A stretch of 64,000 nt of DNA. Source: Neocallimastix lanati (nom. inval.). Its lineage: Eukaryota; Neocallimastigomycota; Neocallimastigomycetes; Neocallimastigales; Neocallimastigaceae. Below are positions 33,130-43,499 of this stretch, one piece after another (within the stretch, counting starts at the first letter, position 1; each line of letters opens with the position of its first letter). Made by a program: the position numbers and the translations under genes. The notes beneath the pieces were generated by a model that saw nothing but the letters and a program-made list of their open reading frames with translations, made no database searches and was not told the origin of the DNA. The stretch lies in NCBI GenBank assembly GCA_016946835.1, contig JACVTC010000014.1, forward strand, positions 1,065,001 to 1,129,000. Direction: 5' to 3'.

Positions 33130-33826
33130 ATGAATGCTTACAATTCAAAAAAACTTTTGGAAATGGATAATTCAGAAATTAATATCAACAATTGCTGAGT
33201 TTATTCCTACGTTCTTTTCTCCAAATGGAATTTTAGCTCAAAAGGGAAATCAGGATGAAATTTAAATATTAATGAAATTATTGAGCAACGCGAATCATTT
33301 TTTAAAGACCACCCAAGATCTTTTATGAATGATGAAAATAAAAGCACCTTTTTAATCAATAGATTACAAGGACCACCAAATAAATGGGGATTTTCCTTAA
33401 AATTTGATGACATATTAAAAAATATGAAATATGAAGAATTCAAGGAATTATTACAAAAGAACTTTGGGAATACTAAAGAGTAAAAAATTTATTTTAATAG
33501 AACAACTTTTAAAATTAAAGCAAATAAAAGTTGGTAAAGCAGCAATATATATCATTGAGTTCCGTAGACTTTCTGGAAGAATTGATTGGCTAGATATCAT
33601 TTTGCAAGATCTTATTAGAAGAGGTCTACTTCCAGAAATCAGAAAAGAATATGATAAAATAGAAAAAAAACCTGATACACTTTTTGAAACCACGAACCTA
33701 ATAATAGATGTAGATAAAAAATACTATTTAAAAAATAATTTAGTGAATTCAGAAAATTTTTTTCAAAAAAATCGTAAATCTTTAAATGAGCATATCCTTT
33801 TCAAAATAATTCTTCAAATGAAGTGA
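33130..33826 (+). pseudogene. Gag relic, Ty3/gypsy
   Basis: One frame gives ESFFKDHPRSFMNDENKSTF, LINRLQGPPNKWGF and ELLQKNFGNTKE. The next frame continues LKLKQIKVGKAAIYIIEFRR, RIDWLDIILQDLIRRGLLPE and IRKEYDKIEKKP. Order and spacing fit a single capsid domain of the type found with chromovirus-like elements. At least one frameshift and an upstream stop inactivate it. No matching pol follows. Confidence 0.7.
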
Positions 33827-34342
33827 ATAAATTTAAAAGTATAAAAGTATAACAAAATATTATAATAAATATAATAACACTCAAAAAAACAAAAATTATT
33901 TTATTTTTTATTTATTTTTTTTTTTTTTATTATAATTATTTTATTAATTATATTTATTATAATACTATAAGCCGCAAGGGTTGATATAGTATTAATATTA
34001 AAAAAAGTTTTATTAAAAAAATTAAGTTTTATTAACTAAACAAAATTAAAATAAAAAACACAAAGAAAAGAATATTTGTTAATAAGAATTTTACTCATAT
34101 TTATATTTTTTTCAAAAGTTAAAGTTATTAAAAAATAAAAATAAAAGTTTCTAAAAAGTTCTTAAAAATCGAGAAATTTAGAAAAAATAGAAAACAATAG
34201 AATTAAGAATTTAATAGAATAAATTTTAATTAATTAAACACAAGAATTATCAAGAAATTCTAGTAATTTCTTGAACTATAAAGAATCTTCTAGATATTTT
34301 TTAGAATAAAACTATAAAATAATAATAAATGTGAATCGAACC
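33827..34342. other. AT-rich, LTR-like filler without genes
   Basis: Mostly A/T. A stretch near 34080-34130 read in reverse (AACTTTTGAAAAAAATATAA) resembles the promoter part of A-type LTRs. No reading frame was seen. Confidence 0.35.
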
Positions 34343-34394
34343 CTAAGTAGTTTGATTCATGGTATTAGTTACTAACAACTATACCAGAAATAAT
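34334..34394 (-). pseudogene. Possible tRNA relic
   Basis: The reverse complement contains GGTATAGTTGTTAGTAAC, resembling a D-arm/A box, and AGGGTTCGATTCA, resembling a T-loop/B box, at suitable spacing. Stems are largely unpaired, so if it is a tRNA gene it is dead. Element A starts about 16 bp beyond its putative 5' end. Confidence 0.3.
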
Positions 34395-34409
34395 ATTTTT
34401 TAAATTTAA

Positions 34410-35247
34410 TGGTAAAGAACGAACATATAATGGATTATTAATTAGAATTTCAACTTACTTTAGAATCCATTATATTATTCTTTACTTAATATTACTTTAC
34501 TATATTTTCTATACTAAAATATTTTTTAAATATATTTTTTTTATATTTTTATTAAAAGTTTCTAAAATATTATCAATAATTCTATATTTTTACTATTAAT
34601 ATCAATATCTATAATTTACCTTAAATTTTATTATTTTATTAAAGTGTTTATTATCAATATTAATATTTTATTTTTATTTTCAAATATATTATTATATTAT
34701 TATTATATTGTATCAATATTAAACTTGTATTCTTTTTAGTATTTTATTTTATTTTTAAATTGATTATTTAATATTTTTTTATTCCCCACAAATAAAATCA
34801 AATCTTAATTGATTAATAATAAATATTAAATATATTATAGTTTTTAAATTTATTTTATATAAAATATAAGAATATTATATTAACATTCTTGATTAAAATA
34901 ACTTTATTTTTCTGTAAAATCTTTTTAAATTTTGTTTGTTACTTTTCGTATATATTAAATAATTTAGTTTTAGTATATGAAAAATAATATAAAATTATAT
35001 AAACAAAATTTATTAAAATAAAAATACTTATGAATTAGTTAATTTAAATTAATATAAAATTTTAAGTAATTAGTAATAGTAAATATTTTTTTTTAAATAT
35101 GATAATAAAATGTAGAAAGGCTTTACATATTTATTTTTTTTCAAAAAGTATAAATAAGTGAAGTTTTTCAATAATTAAAATGTAGACAAAAAGAATATTG
35201 AAAATAAATAATTAAATAAAAATTCTAATAAAACCCGAACCATAACA
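34410..35247 (+). repeat. 5' LTR of element A
   Basis: TGGTAAAGAACGAAC to CCCGAACCATAACA. A hairpin lies at the start, TATAAATA at 35149-35156 is the likely promoter, and GGCTTTACAT lies just upstream of it. TTAA precedes the LTR. Confidence 0.9.
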
Positions 35248-35254
35248 TAATTTA

Positions 35255-35271
35255 TGGTGGAGATATCGGGG
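35255..35271 (+). promoter_or_regulatory. Primer-binding site of element A
   Basis: TGGTGGAGATATCGGGG starts seven bases after the LTR. The first nine bases are shared with elements B and D. Confidence 0.55.
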
Positions 35272-35380
35272 AATATTAGAAAAATAAAATTTAATATTAT
35301 TTATTAATTAAATTATTTAACAAAGCCTTGGATATAGATTTCCGGGCTAAGTTTAACCTACATAGTAATTGGGCTAGTAG

Positions 35381-35480
35381 GCTCTGGACTGCTGTATTTT
35401 ATATTGAATACAGTAGCCGTGGTACCCGCGTGGCATGACGCCGTGAAGAGGCAAGCTGCACGTCAGACAGGGTATACTAT
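35381..35480 (+). other. Leader block shared with element B
   Basis: GCTCTGGACT, a hairpin (GCTGTATT...AATACAGTAGC), GGTAC, CATGACGCC 13 bases after the start of GGTAC, GGCAAGCTG, and GGTATACTA. GCC/GGC pairing around GTGAAGA is kept, and TGACG can pair with CGTCA. Compare 16599-16705. Confidence 0.6.
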
Positions 35481-35554
35481 CAGATTATCCATAAGTTTTG
35501 TTAAATAATAATAATTAATAATTTAATATTAATATTAATAATAATAAAAGTTAT

Positions 35555-35603
<49 letters not shown>

Positions 35604-35804
35604 TTGGAAAACTTTGGAAAACTTTAGTTTTTGTAGTAACTTTATTTAATTATAGATTATAGATAAAAAATAATAATAAAAAAAAAAATAATAAAAAGTT
35701 AACAAATTTACGAAGTTAATATTCGAGTAAGACAGTGTTAGCTTGCAGGATATTAATTTCATAAACTCTTATTTACAATTTTGCAAGGTTTTGTAGATTG
35801 TAAA

Positions 35805-35955
35805 CGCGAGTATCTCAAGGAACAAATCCTTGACAATTAGGCAAATACGCCCTAGAACTATAAAACCTTCACGCTGAAGGCAACTACACACTTCAACAGG
35901 TGATAGTTTGTTCACTCGCGCAGAAAATAAGAGGTGGGTCAGGTTCGATCCCTGA
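35805..35955 (+). other. Multibranched leader RNA with T-arm-like hairpin
   Basis: CGCGAGT (35805-35811) pairs with ACTCGCG (35914-35920) and encloses TCAAGG/CCTTGA, GGC/GCC, and AACTAT/ATAGTT around CCTTC/GAAGG. Shortly after, TCAGG-TTCGATC-CCTGA (35939-35955) is a perfect 5-bp stem with a 7-base loop, identical in form to a tRNA T-arm and containing a Pol III B-box match (GGTTCGATCCC). Confidence 0.5.
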
Positions 35956-36187
35956 TAAAACCCTGGTCATTCTTGCGAAGTGACGTTAAAATATATAGTT
36001 TTTTTTATTTTTATTTTAGGCTTTTATAAATTTGTTCGCCTATTATTATTATTATTATTATTTTTTTTTTTTTGCAATAAAATAAAAATATATATATTTT
36101 TTTTCCTTTTATTAAAATAATAAATATTTCATTAATAAATTTTTTTTTATAAATAATAAATTAAATTTTTCTTTAGTGTAGAACAAA

Positions 36188-36193
<6 letters not shown>

Positions 36194-36227
<34 letters not shown>

Positions 36228-36270
36228 TTTTTTTTAACCAATAGTATTATCATAGATATAGATTTATATA

Positions 36271-36308
<38 letters not shown>
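36194..36308. repeat. Poly(A) tracts in the element A leader
   Basis: Tracts of about 30 A or more lie near 35560-35600, 36194-36223 and 36275-36308, separated by T-rich sequence. Similar tracts occur in the leader of element B. Confidence 0.7.
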
Positions 36309-36312
<4 letters not shown>

Positions 36313-37280
36313 TAATTAATGATAAATATTAAAATAATAAGCAAAAAAAATTTTTTTTTTGTAGTACAAATTTTTAATTTTTTTTAATAAGAATAAATTT
36401 TATAAATAAATTTTTTTTTTTATAATTCTAAATAATAAATTGTAATTTTTTTATGTTTATCAGTTTATTTTATTTTTTTTTAATATATACATGTACAATA
36501 TATATATATATAGAATATATAAAATTAGATTATTATTATTATTTATCAAATAAGTGTATTATTTTTATAATTTTATATAATTAAATTTTTTTTATTGAAA
36601 TTTTTATAATTGAAATATTTTTTTTTGTGTGTGTTAAATTTTCTATTATTCGTTATATAATTAATTAAATTTTAATTAAAAAGAAAAATATAAATAAGCT
36701 GTCTTACAACTCTCTACGCGGGATAGTTGAACACCCACACATAATACTTTATTGTTTTGATCTTGTTGATACTGGGAAGGATACGTTATTATCTTCTTTA
36801 TTACTAACAATAAGTTAGCCAAATTAAAAAGAATTTAATATTGCTACCTTCTTTTTATTAAGTTTCTTAATAATTAACAATCGACATTATCAACTTATCA
36901 ATAAAGAGCTAAGGGGACTTATTGTAAGAAGGGTTAACAAGCTATATATTTGATGCTTCAACACTATATAGTTTGGCTTGTATTTTAACTTTTTATTTAA
37001 TATTTTATTAAATGTTATAACAAAGAATTAATAGAATAATAAATATATACAAAAAAGAAATAAAAATAAAAATAAATATACATTATTATTATTATTTAAG
37101 TATTTATACAATTTGCTTTATGTTATATTAATTATTTTAATAAAGGAAATAAATATATTAAATAAAATTAAATAAAGAAGTTATTACTACAAATAAATTT
37201 AAAAAAAAATTAAGATATACATATTTTGTGTATTAATGCTTAAGAGAATATAATAAACATTAAAATTCATAATAAAAAGC

Positions 37281-37456
37281 TTCAGATTTTCAAATTGCGT
37301 TTTTGAGTCTGAATTTATTTTTTTTTTAGTTTCAGATTTTCGAAGGGTGTTTTCGAGTCTGAATTAATTTATCAGATTTTCAGAGAGAGATTCTGAGTCT
37401 GAATTATTATTGGAATAAAGAATTGGATTGTCAGAGGGTTTTCTGAGTCCATAATT
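37281..37456 (+). other. Four tandem hairpins upstream of gag, element A
   Basis: Hairpins at 37281-37313, 37331-37363, 37371-37403 and 37422-37456 share one plan: lower stem CAGA/TCTG (GGA/TCC in the fourth), internal loop TTT (TTG in the fourth) against a single G, upper stem TCAAA/TTTGA, TCGAA/TTCGA, TCAGA/TCTGA, TCAGA/TCTGA. Base pairing is kept while sequence changes. The array ends about 120 bases before the gag ATG. Confidence 0.75.
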
Positions 37457-37574
37457 ATATTATTATAAAACAAAGATAAATTTATTTTTTTTTTTTTGTT
37501 ATTAAATATATTTTTAAAGTAAACATATTTTTAAATTGGATATCATAGCATTAATACCATTTTTAAATTTTCAA

Positions 37575-38468
37575 ATGGCTGAAAATAAAATCAATTTTAA
37601 AGAATTAAAAAAAGAATTAAAAGATATCGAGAAAATTTCAAAGGAAAATCTCGATATCAAATCTTGGGAATCAGAAATCCGATTATGGATAAAACTTGAG
37701 GAAGTTACTGATCCCAAAAAGATTTTTACCGCCTGCTTACTCACGTCTACTGGAGAGCCTCGCGAAGTTATCCAGGATTTAATTGAAAGTTACAGTACCG
37801 ATTCTGAATCAGAAAGTGAGGACGAAGAAGAAGAAGAATCTGATTCAGAAGAAAAGAAAAAAGATGAATATCCTTCCTTAAAGGAAATTGTAGAAGCAAT
37901 AGAAACTTTTTATGGTCTTAAAGAAGACCAGAATATGTTACTTCGTGAGCTCCGTGCTTTAAGAATTAAAAGAAATGAGCGAGTAAAAGACTTTAATACT
38001 CGTTTCCGATCCATATATTTGAAATTAGATAAGAAAAGAAAGAAGCGAGTCAGTGTTCTCGATTATATTGATGCTCTTAGGAACAATGAAAAAGCTTGGA
38101 AAAAGGTCTCCCTTAAGGATGACATTTCTTTAAATCGGGCGTTTGACATTGCCGAAAAAGTTGATAGAGTAATGAATTTGAGACCCTCAAAAGAGTACTC
38201 AACTGAAATTGTCAACCCAAGAATAAATATCAGGAATAATTATCAAAACAACAGAAAGGTAGTAAGAGAGAATTATGAAGTTAGAAGCCCAAAAAGAAAT
38301 AAAGATTACGAATTGGAGGACTTAACAAAAAAAATGAAAAATCTTACCATTAAAGCCTGTTTTTATTGTAGCGATCCAGGACATTTGCAGTATAATTGTC
38401 CTAAGTTAAATGCAATTATTCAAGAAAATAAGAAACGGTTATATAGTGGAAAATCTTTAAACCACTAA
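37575..38468 (+). CDS. gag: Gag of element A
   Basis: 297 residues from ATG 37575 (MAENKINFKELKKELKDIEK). The frame is open further upstream but without an ATG. A capsid domain spans about 1-215, interrupted by an acidic loop (DSESESEDEEEEESDSEEKK, about 76-96). Typical Ty3/gypsy motifs are LLRELRALRIKRNERVKDFN and RVSVLDYIDALRNN. The nucleocapsid knuckle CFYCSDPGHLQYNC is intact. The last codons overlap the pol frame at the frameshift heptamer. Gag packages element RNA in cytoplasmic particles. Confidence 0.85.
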   Translation: MAENKINFKELKKELKDIEKISKENLDIKSWESEIRLWIKLEEVTDPKKIFTACLLTSTGEPREVIQDLIESYSTDSESESEDEEEEESDSEEKKKDEYPSLKEIVEAIETFYGLKEDQNMLLRELRALRIKRNERVKDFNTRFRSIYLKLDKKRKKRVSVLDYIDALRNNEKAWKKVSLKDDISLNRAFDIAEKVDRVMNLRPSKEYSTEIVNPRINIRNNYQNNRKVVRENYEVRSPKRNKDYELEDLTKKMKNLTIKACFYCSDPGHLQYNCPKLNAIIQENKKRLYSGKSLNH

Positions 38469-38508
38469 AAGGGAGAGGAAGCACTCCCTATAAAAATAAA
38501 ATAGCTTC
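38456..38508 (+). promoter_or_regulatory. Programmed -1 frameshift site, element A
   Basis: The heptamer T-TTA-AAC (38456-38462) is correctly phased (TCT TTA AAC CAC TAA). After 8 bases come GGGAG (38471-38475), loop AGGAAGCA and CTCCC (38484-38488). GAAGC in the loop is complementary to GCTTC at 38504-38508. The pol frame is open from 38447, after a TAG, so shifting can only occur in a 22-base overlap that contains the heptamer. Confidence 0.88.
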
Positions 38509-40960
38509 ATTACAATACAAATCCATTCCTAGTAGTACAAATGATTATAATAAGGAAGAAAAAGAAGATGCTTCCTATACTAATGAAACTCACAAAGAAT
38601 CCGATAATGAGAATGATGTAGAATTTATAGTTAGTGCGACAAAAAGGAAGTTGACGACTAACGATGAAACTAGTGAAAATAATGAAAAGAGACAACGTAA
38701 AAGTCTCAAAGATAATCCTACCCCTATAACAACTCCTGCAATAAGAAAGATAAAAGAGAAGGAAATAGAAAATAGAATAATTGTTAAAAATAAAAATCAA
38801 CTACATCCTTCGATAATGGCGCAGCCTAATATAAATATTGAGAAAGCCAAAGAAAAACAAATTCGGAATAAAGAAAGAGCTAACTTTGGAAATAACAAGG
38901 GAAAAAGGAAGGAAAGGGAGGATAATATTACTATAAGAGAAAAGCAAAGTCGGGATTCTTCAAAACAAAGAAATAGCATCAGTACTACTAGTGATAAAAT
39001 GCATCAACGATTAAATAAATTAATCGATAATGAAAACGATAAAATTATTAAAACAAAACAAATCAATGAAATGGAAGTTATTGAAGTTCCTGAAAAGCTT
39101 AATGACGAAGGTCATGAGAATATTACATTACAGAAGCTCATAGATTTTCAAGAGCCTAAAGAAAAAGCAACAATTAGTAGAACGCTTAGGAACATCAAGA
39201 TGTGTAAGGATCAGGAAGAATATAATGTTTTACAAGATTTGAATGAAACCAAGTGTAATATTAGTTTCGGTCAGCTCCTCAATGTTTCTCCAAAAGTCAG
39301 AAGTCAAGTAAGTCAAGGATTAAAATTAGAAAAACCTGAAAAGAAAATAATAGGTGCATTAAACAATACTATTGCTGCTGCTACTTTGGTAAATAATATT
39401 GATCACTCTTATATTAGCAAAAGTAAGGAAACCTCAGAAGAAGATATTGCAATGGTTGATGTAACAGTAGATGAAATTCCTGGTAAAGCACTAATTGATT
39501 CTTGTAGCAATCTCAATGTTATCACAAAAAAATTTTATGAGAAATTACCTGGAAATTATGAAGAAGTAGGTATTAGTCGTGGAAGGATACGTTTAGCGAC
39601 TAAGAATGATGAGTATTCAGAAGGAATCATTGTACGAATACCTGTTAAGATTAATGATTATAAAATGATAGTAGATTTTCGTATAATTGATGATGATGAC
39701 CCATTTTATGATTTGTTGATTAATTTTCAAACTCAAGTAGAACACAATCTTTTTATCCATCCTATAAGATATAGTTTATGTCAATTTAATTCTCAAGGAC
39801 TAATCGACGTTATAGCTCCTATTAATAATAATTTCCAAGAAGAAGAAAAATTAGTATGTATAGTAAGGAAAATACTTGAAGATGAAGACACAACTAATGA
39901 ATTAAAGAAACTTGAAGGTCTATCCCCGCAAGAGTATATCCATGATGAAAAATTTTTAGCAAGTCTTTGTAAAGATTATAAAGATGTAATAGTAAAATTA
40001 CTTGAAGAAAACTTGGACATTATAGCGACATCTTCTGAAGAATTAACCCCGTCAGACTTAGCACCTCATAAGATTAACTTGAAAGCGAACGCAAAACCTG
40101 TTAAACAAAGATGTTACAGGGTAACCAAATTTAAATCGGATATTATTAAAGAAGAACTAATTAAACTTATTAAGAAAAAGCTAGTTGTACCATCTTATTC
40201 AGAATGGTCTTCACCTGTTGTTGTGGTCCCAAAGGCTAATGGAAAATGGAGATTGTGTGTGGACTACCGCAAGGTGAATGATCTAACCGAAAAAGACTCT
40301 TATGCCCTTCCATATATTGACGAGATATTTGACAGTTTAGATGGTGCCAAAATCTTTACTACTATGGATCTATACTCAGGTTACCATCAAATCCTAATGG
40401 ACGAAGAAAGTGTTGAAATAACCAGTTTTACAACCAAATTTGGCAACTACCAATTCAAAGTTATGCCTTTCGGATTAACTGGAGCTCCGGCTACCTTCCA
40501 ACGGGAAATGAATAGAATTTTATTTCCTTTAATCGGAAAATGTGTTTTCAACTTTATTGATGATATACTTATATATTCAAAAACTGTCGAAGAACATATC
40601 CAACACATAAAACAGGTATTAGCAATCTTCAAGGAACATAAATTAAAAATTAATATTGAAAAATGTCACTTTATGCAAACGGAAGTTGAAGTTCTTGGTC
40701 ACAAGATTTCTACTAAGGGTCTTAGTCCTCAAAATAGTAAAATTGAAGCAATTAAAGCCTGGAAAGAACCCACGAATATACATGAGTTAAGATCATTCTT
40801 AGGTGCTGTAGGATATTATAGGAACTTTATAAATGAATATGCTCAAACCTCAGCTCCTCTTTGTAAGCTATTAAGAAAAGGCGTAAAATATAAATGGAAT
40901 AATGAACAAAAACAAAGTTTTACCAAATTAAAAGAAAAATTAATTATGCTCCTATTTTAA
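38457..40960 (+). CDS. pol: Pol of element A, part 1: linker, protease, reverse transcriptase
   Basis: Reached by -1 frameshift from gag. A basic linker (KSLKDNPTPITTPAIRK) is followed by a protease with ALIDSCSNLNVI near 39490: the catalytic D-T/S-G reads D-S-C, an unusual change. The connection (SDLAPHKINLKANAKPVKQR) leads to a complete reverse transcriptase: KWRLCVDYRKVND, TMDLYSGYHQILMD, MPFGLTGAPATFQREMNRIL, FIDDILIYS (FIDD in place of YMDD), and thumb VLGHKISTKGLSPQN. The frame breaks at 40960 by an apparent one-base loss near 40940; the +1 frame continues NYAPILKYPDFSKEFIIRTD. Copies element RNA into cDNA in particles. Confidence 0.85.
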
Positions 40961-42573
40961 AATATCCTGATTTTTCCAAAGAATTCATTATTCGAACAGA
41001 TGCATCATATGAAGGTATTGGTGGAGTTTTATTGCAGAAAGACGAATCGGAAATAGAACACCCGATTCATTTCATTAGCCGTAGCTTAACCAAAGCAGAA
41101 AAGAATTATGGAATAACCGATTTGGAAGGAACGGCTTTATATTATTGTATTACTAAATTAAAACCTTATATTATGGGAAGCCCCTTTAGAACCATAGTTT
41201 TTACAGATCACAAACCTCTACTAGGTTTATTTAATAATAAGGAACCGAATAATGCACGACAAACAAGATGGTGTTTGACTGCAAGTATGCTAAAAGTGGA
41301 TATTCGCTATGAGCAAGGTAAAAAGAATGTAGTAGCCGACGCTTTATCTAGAATGAAGAACGATAAAGAACAAAAGGTATTAGCTATAAAAACGAATAAA
41401 GATGATGAAAATGATTCACTTTCTAAAGTAATTAAAGAATTTATTGAAGAAAAATTTACAAAGATTGATGGTATAGATTATTTTATAGATGGAAATAATT
41501 ATAGAAAACTTGTTACCGAAACAAATGAAAAACTAAAATTAATTCTCGAAGCACATCATGTTGGCCATGAAGGTTATTATAAAACATATCAAAGACTTAG
41601 AAAAAGTTACTACTGGAATGATATGGTCAACGATATAAAACGGATAATTTCAAAATGCGAAAAATGTCAGTTAAATCGCCCTCAGCCATATCCAGAACCA
41701 ACCGAAAACATTCCAACAGAAGTTGAAGGCCCTTTTACTCATCTTGGACTTGATATTATTGGTCCCTTAATAAAAACTGGTAATAAAAACCAATATATCA
41801 TTGTTGCAGTGGATTATTTCACAAAGTGGGTGGAGGCTGAACCTACTGAAAATATTACATCTAAGGACATCATTAAGTTTTTAATAAATGTTTTCGCTAG
41901 ACATGGAGTTCCTCAAGTCATTACAACGGATAATGGCGTTCAATTCACATCGGATATGACTAAAATATTCCTGGACTTATATGATGTTTACGTAAAATTT
42001 ACCACTACCTATCACCCAGAAAGTAATGGATTGGTTGAAAATAGGAATAAAGAAATTGGTAAATTATTGAGATTACTTGGTGAAGAAAATAAAGACTGGG
42101 ATGAAGTATTACCTTCAGCCTTGTGGGCCCTTAGAACTACAAAGAATACTGTAACCAAACATTCTAGCTTCGAATTAGTTTATGGTCGTGAGGATCAACA
42201 GCCTTTCGACATTGCTGCTAGACCTACACAAGGAGTGAATAAATCTTCAGATGAAATTCTTTTAGAAAAATTTATCTCACATTATAGGTGGACCATGGAA
42301 GCAGCTGAAAATGTAAAGAACGCAAGTAAATATTGGGCCAATCGAAGGGAAGAAAAAAATAGCATGAAAAATTCCAAAAACATAAGAATCGGTGATTTAG
42401 TTCTTGTTCGAAATTTTAGTCGTTCTAAATTAGAACCTTATTTTGTCGGTCCTTTAAAAGTAATAAAAAAACAATTTAATACCGTAACACTTGCGGACCC
42501 AAATACTATGATTCAAATGAATCGTAATGTTCATTTGAAAAATATAGTAAAGTATAACTCAGCTATAGATTAG
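40940..42573 (+). CDS. pol: Pol of element A, part 2: RNase H and integrase
   Basis: It continues part 1 after the frameshift. RNase H: FIIRTDASYEGIGGVLLQK, FTDHKPLLGLF, VVADALSRM. Integrase: zinc module HHVGHEG...CEKCQ (about 41555-41670), DDE core with GLDIIGPL (41750), TDNGVQFTSDM (41930) and HPESNGLVENRNKE (42030), and a C-terminal GPL module (YFVGPLKVIKKQ). There is no chromodomain. The TAG is at 42571-42573. With the upstream base restored by biology or assembly correction this would be one polyprotein. Integrase would act in the nucleus; its target preference may explain the tRNA-proximal stack. Confidence 0.85.
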
Positions 42574-42578
42574 CTTGA

Positions 42579-42596
42579 GTCTTAGTGGGGGCATCT
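42579..42596 (+). promoter_or_regulatory. Polypurine tract of element A
   Basis: AGTCTTAGTGGGGGCATCT immediately precedes the 3' LTR; the G run is the likely plus-strand primer. Confidence 0.6.
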
Positions 42597-43434
42597 TGGT
42601 AAAGAACGAACATATAATGGATTATTAATTAGAATTTCAACTTACTTTAGAATCCATTATATTATTCTTTACTTAATATTACTTTACTATATTTTCTATA
42701 CTAAAATATTTTTTAAATATATTTTTTTTATATTTTTATTAAAAGTTTCTAAAATATTATCAATAATTCTATATTTTTACTATTAATATCAATATCTATA
42801 ATTTACCTTAAATTTTATTATTTTATTAAAGTGTTTATTATCAATATTAATATTTTATTTTTATTTTCAAATATATTATTATATTATTATTATATTGTAT
42901 CAATATTAAACTTGTATTCTTTTTAGTATTTTATTTTATTTTTAAATTGATTATTTAATATTTTTTTATTCCCCACAAATAAAATCAAATCTTAATTGAT
43001 TAATAATAAATATTAAATATATTATAGTTTTTAAATTTATTTTATATAAAATATAAGAATATTATATTAACATTCTTGATTAAAATAACTTTATTTTTCT
43101 GTAAAATCTTTTTAAATTTTGTTTGTTACTTTTCGTATATATTAAATAATTTAGTTTTAGTATATGAAAAATAATATAAAATTATATAAACAAAATTTAT
43201 TAAAATAAAAATACTTATGAATTAGTTAATTTAAATTAATATAAAATTTTAAGTAATTAGTAATAGTAAATATTTTTTTTTAAATATGATAATAAAATGT
43301 AGAAAGGCTTTACATATTTATTTTTTTTCAAAAAGTATAAATAAGTGAAGTTTTTCAATAATTAAAATGTAGACAAAAAGAATATTGAAAATAAATAATT
43401 AAATAAAAATTCTAATAAAACCCGAACCATAACA
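42597..43434 (+). repeat. 3' LTR of element A
   Basis: 838 bp, matching the 5' LTR throughout as far as could be read, followed by TTAA (43435-43438). Confidence 0.9.
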
Positions 43435-43499
43435 TTAATTATTTGTTTTAAAACTTTATTGAAAAATAATACTAAATATTAAAATAATAAAATAATTGT

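Larger units (their letters stand above)
34410..43434 (+). mobile_element. Ty3/gypsy element A, nearly intact, 9 kb
   Basis: The LTRs are both 838 bp with no difference noticed by eye, TG..CA ends and a TTAA target duplication (34406-34409 and 43435-43438). Order: primer site, 2.3-kb leader with several structured blocks and poly(A) tracts, gag, -1 frameshift site, protease, reverse transcriptase, RNase H, integrase, polypurine tract. A single frameshift at about 40940 splits pol. Insertion must be recent. Confidence 0.9.
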
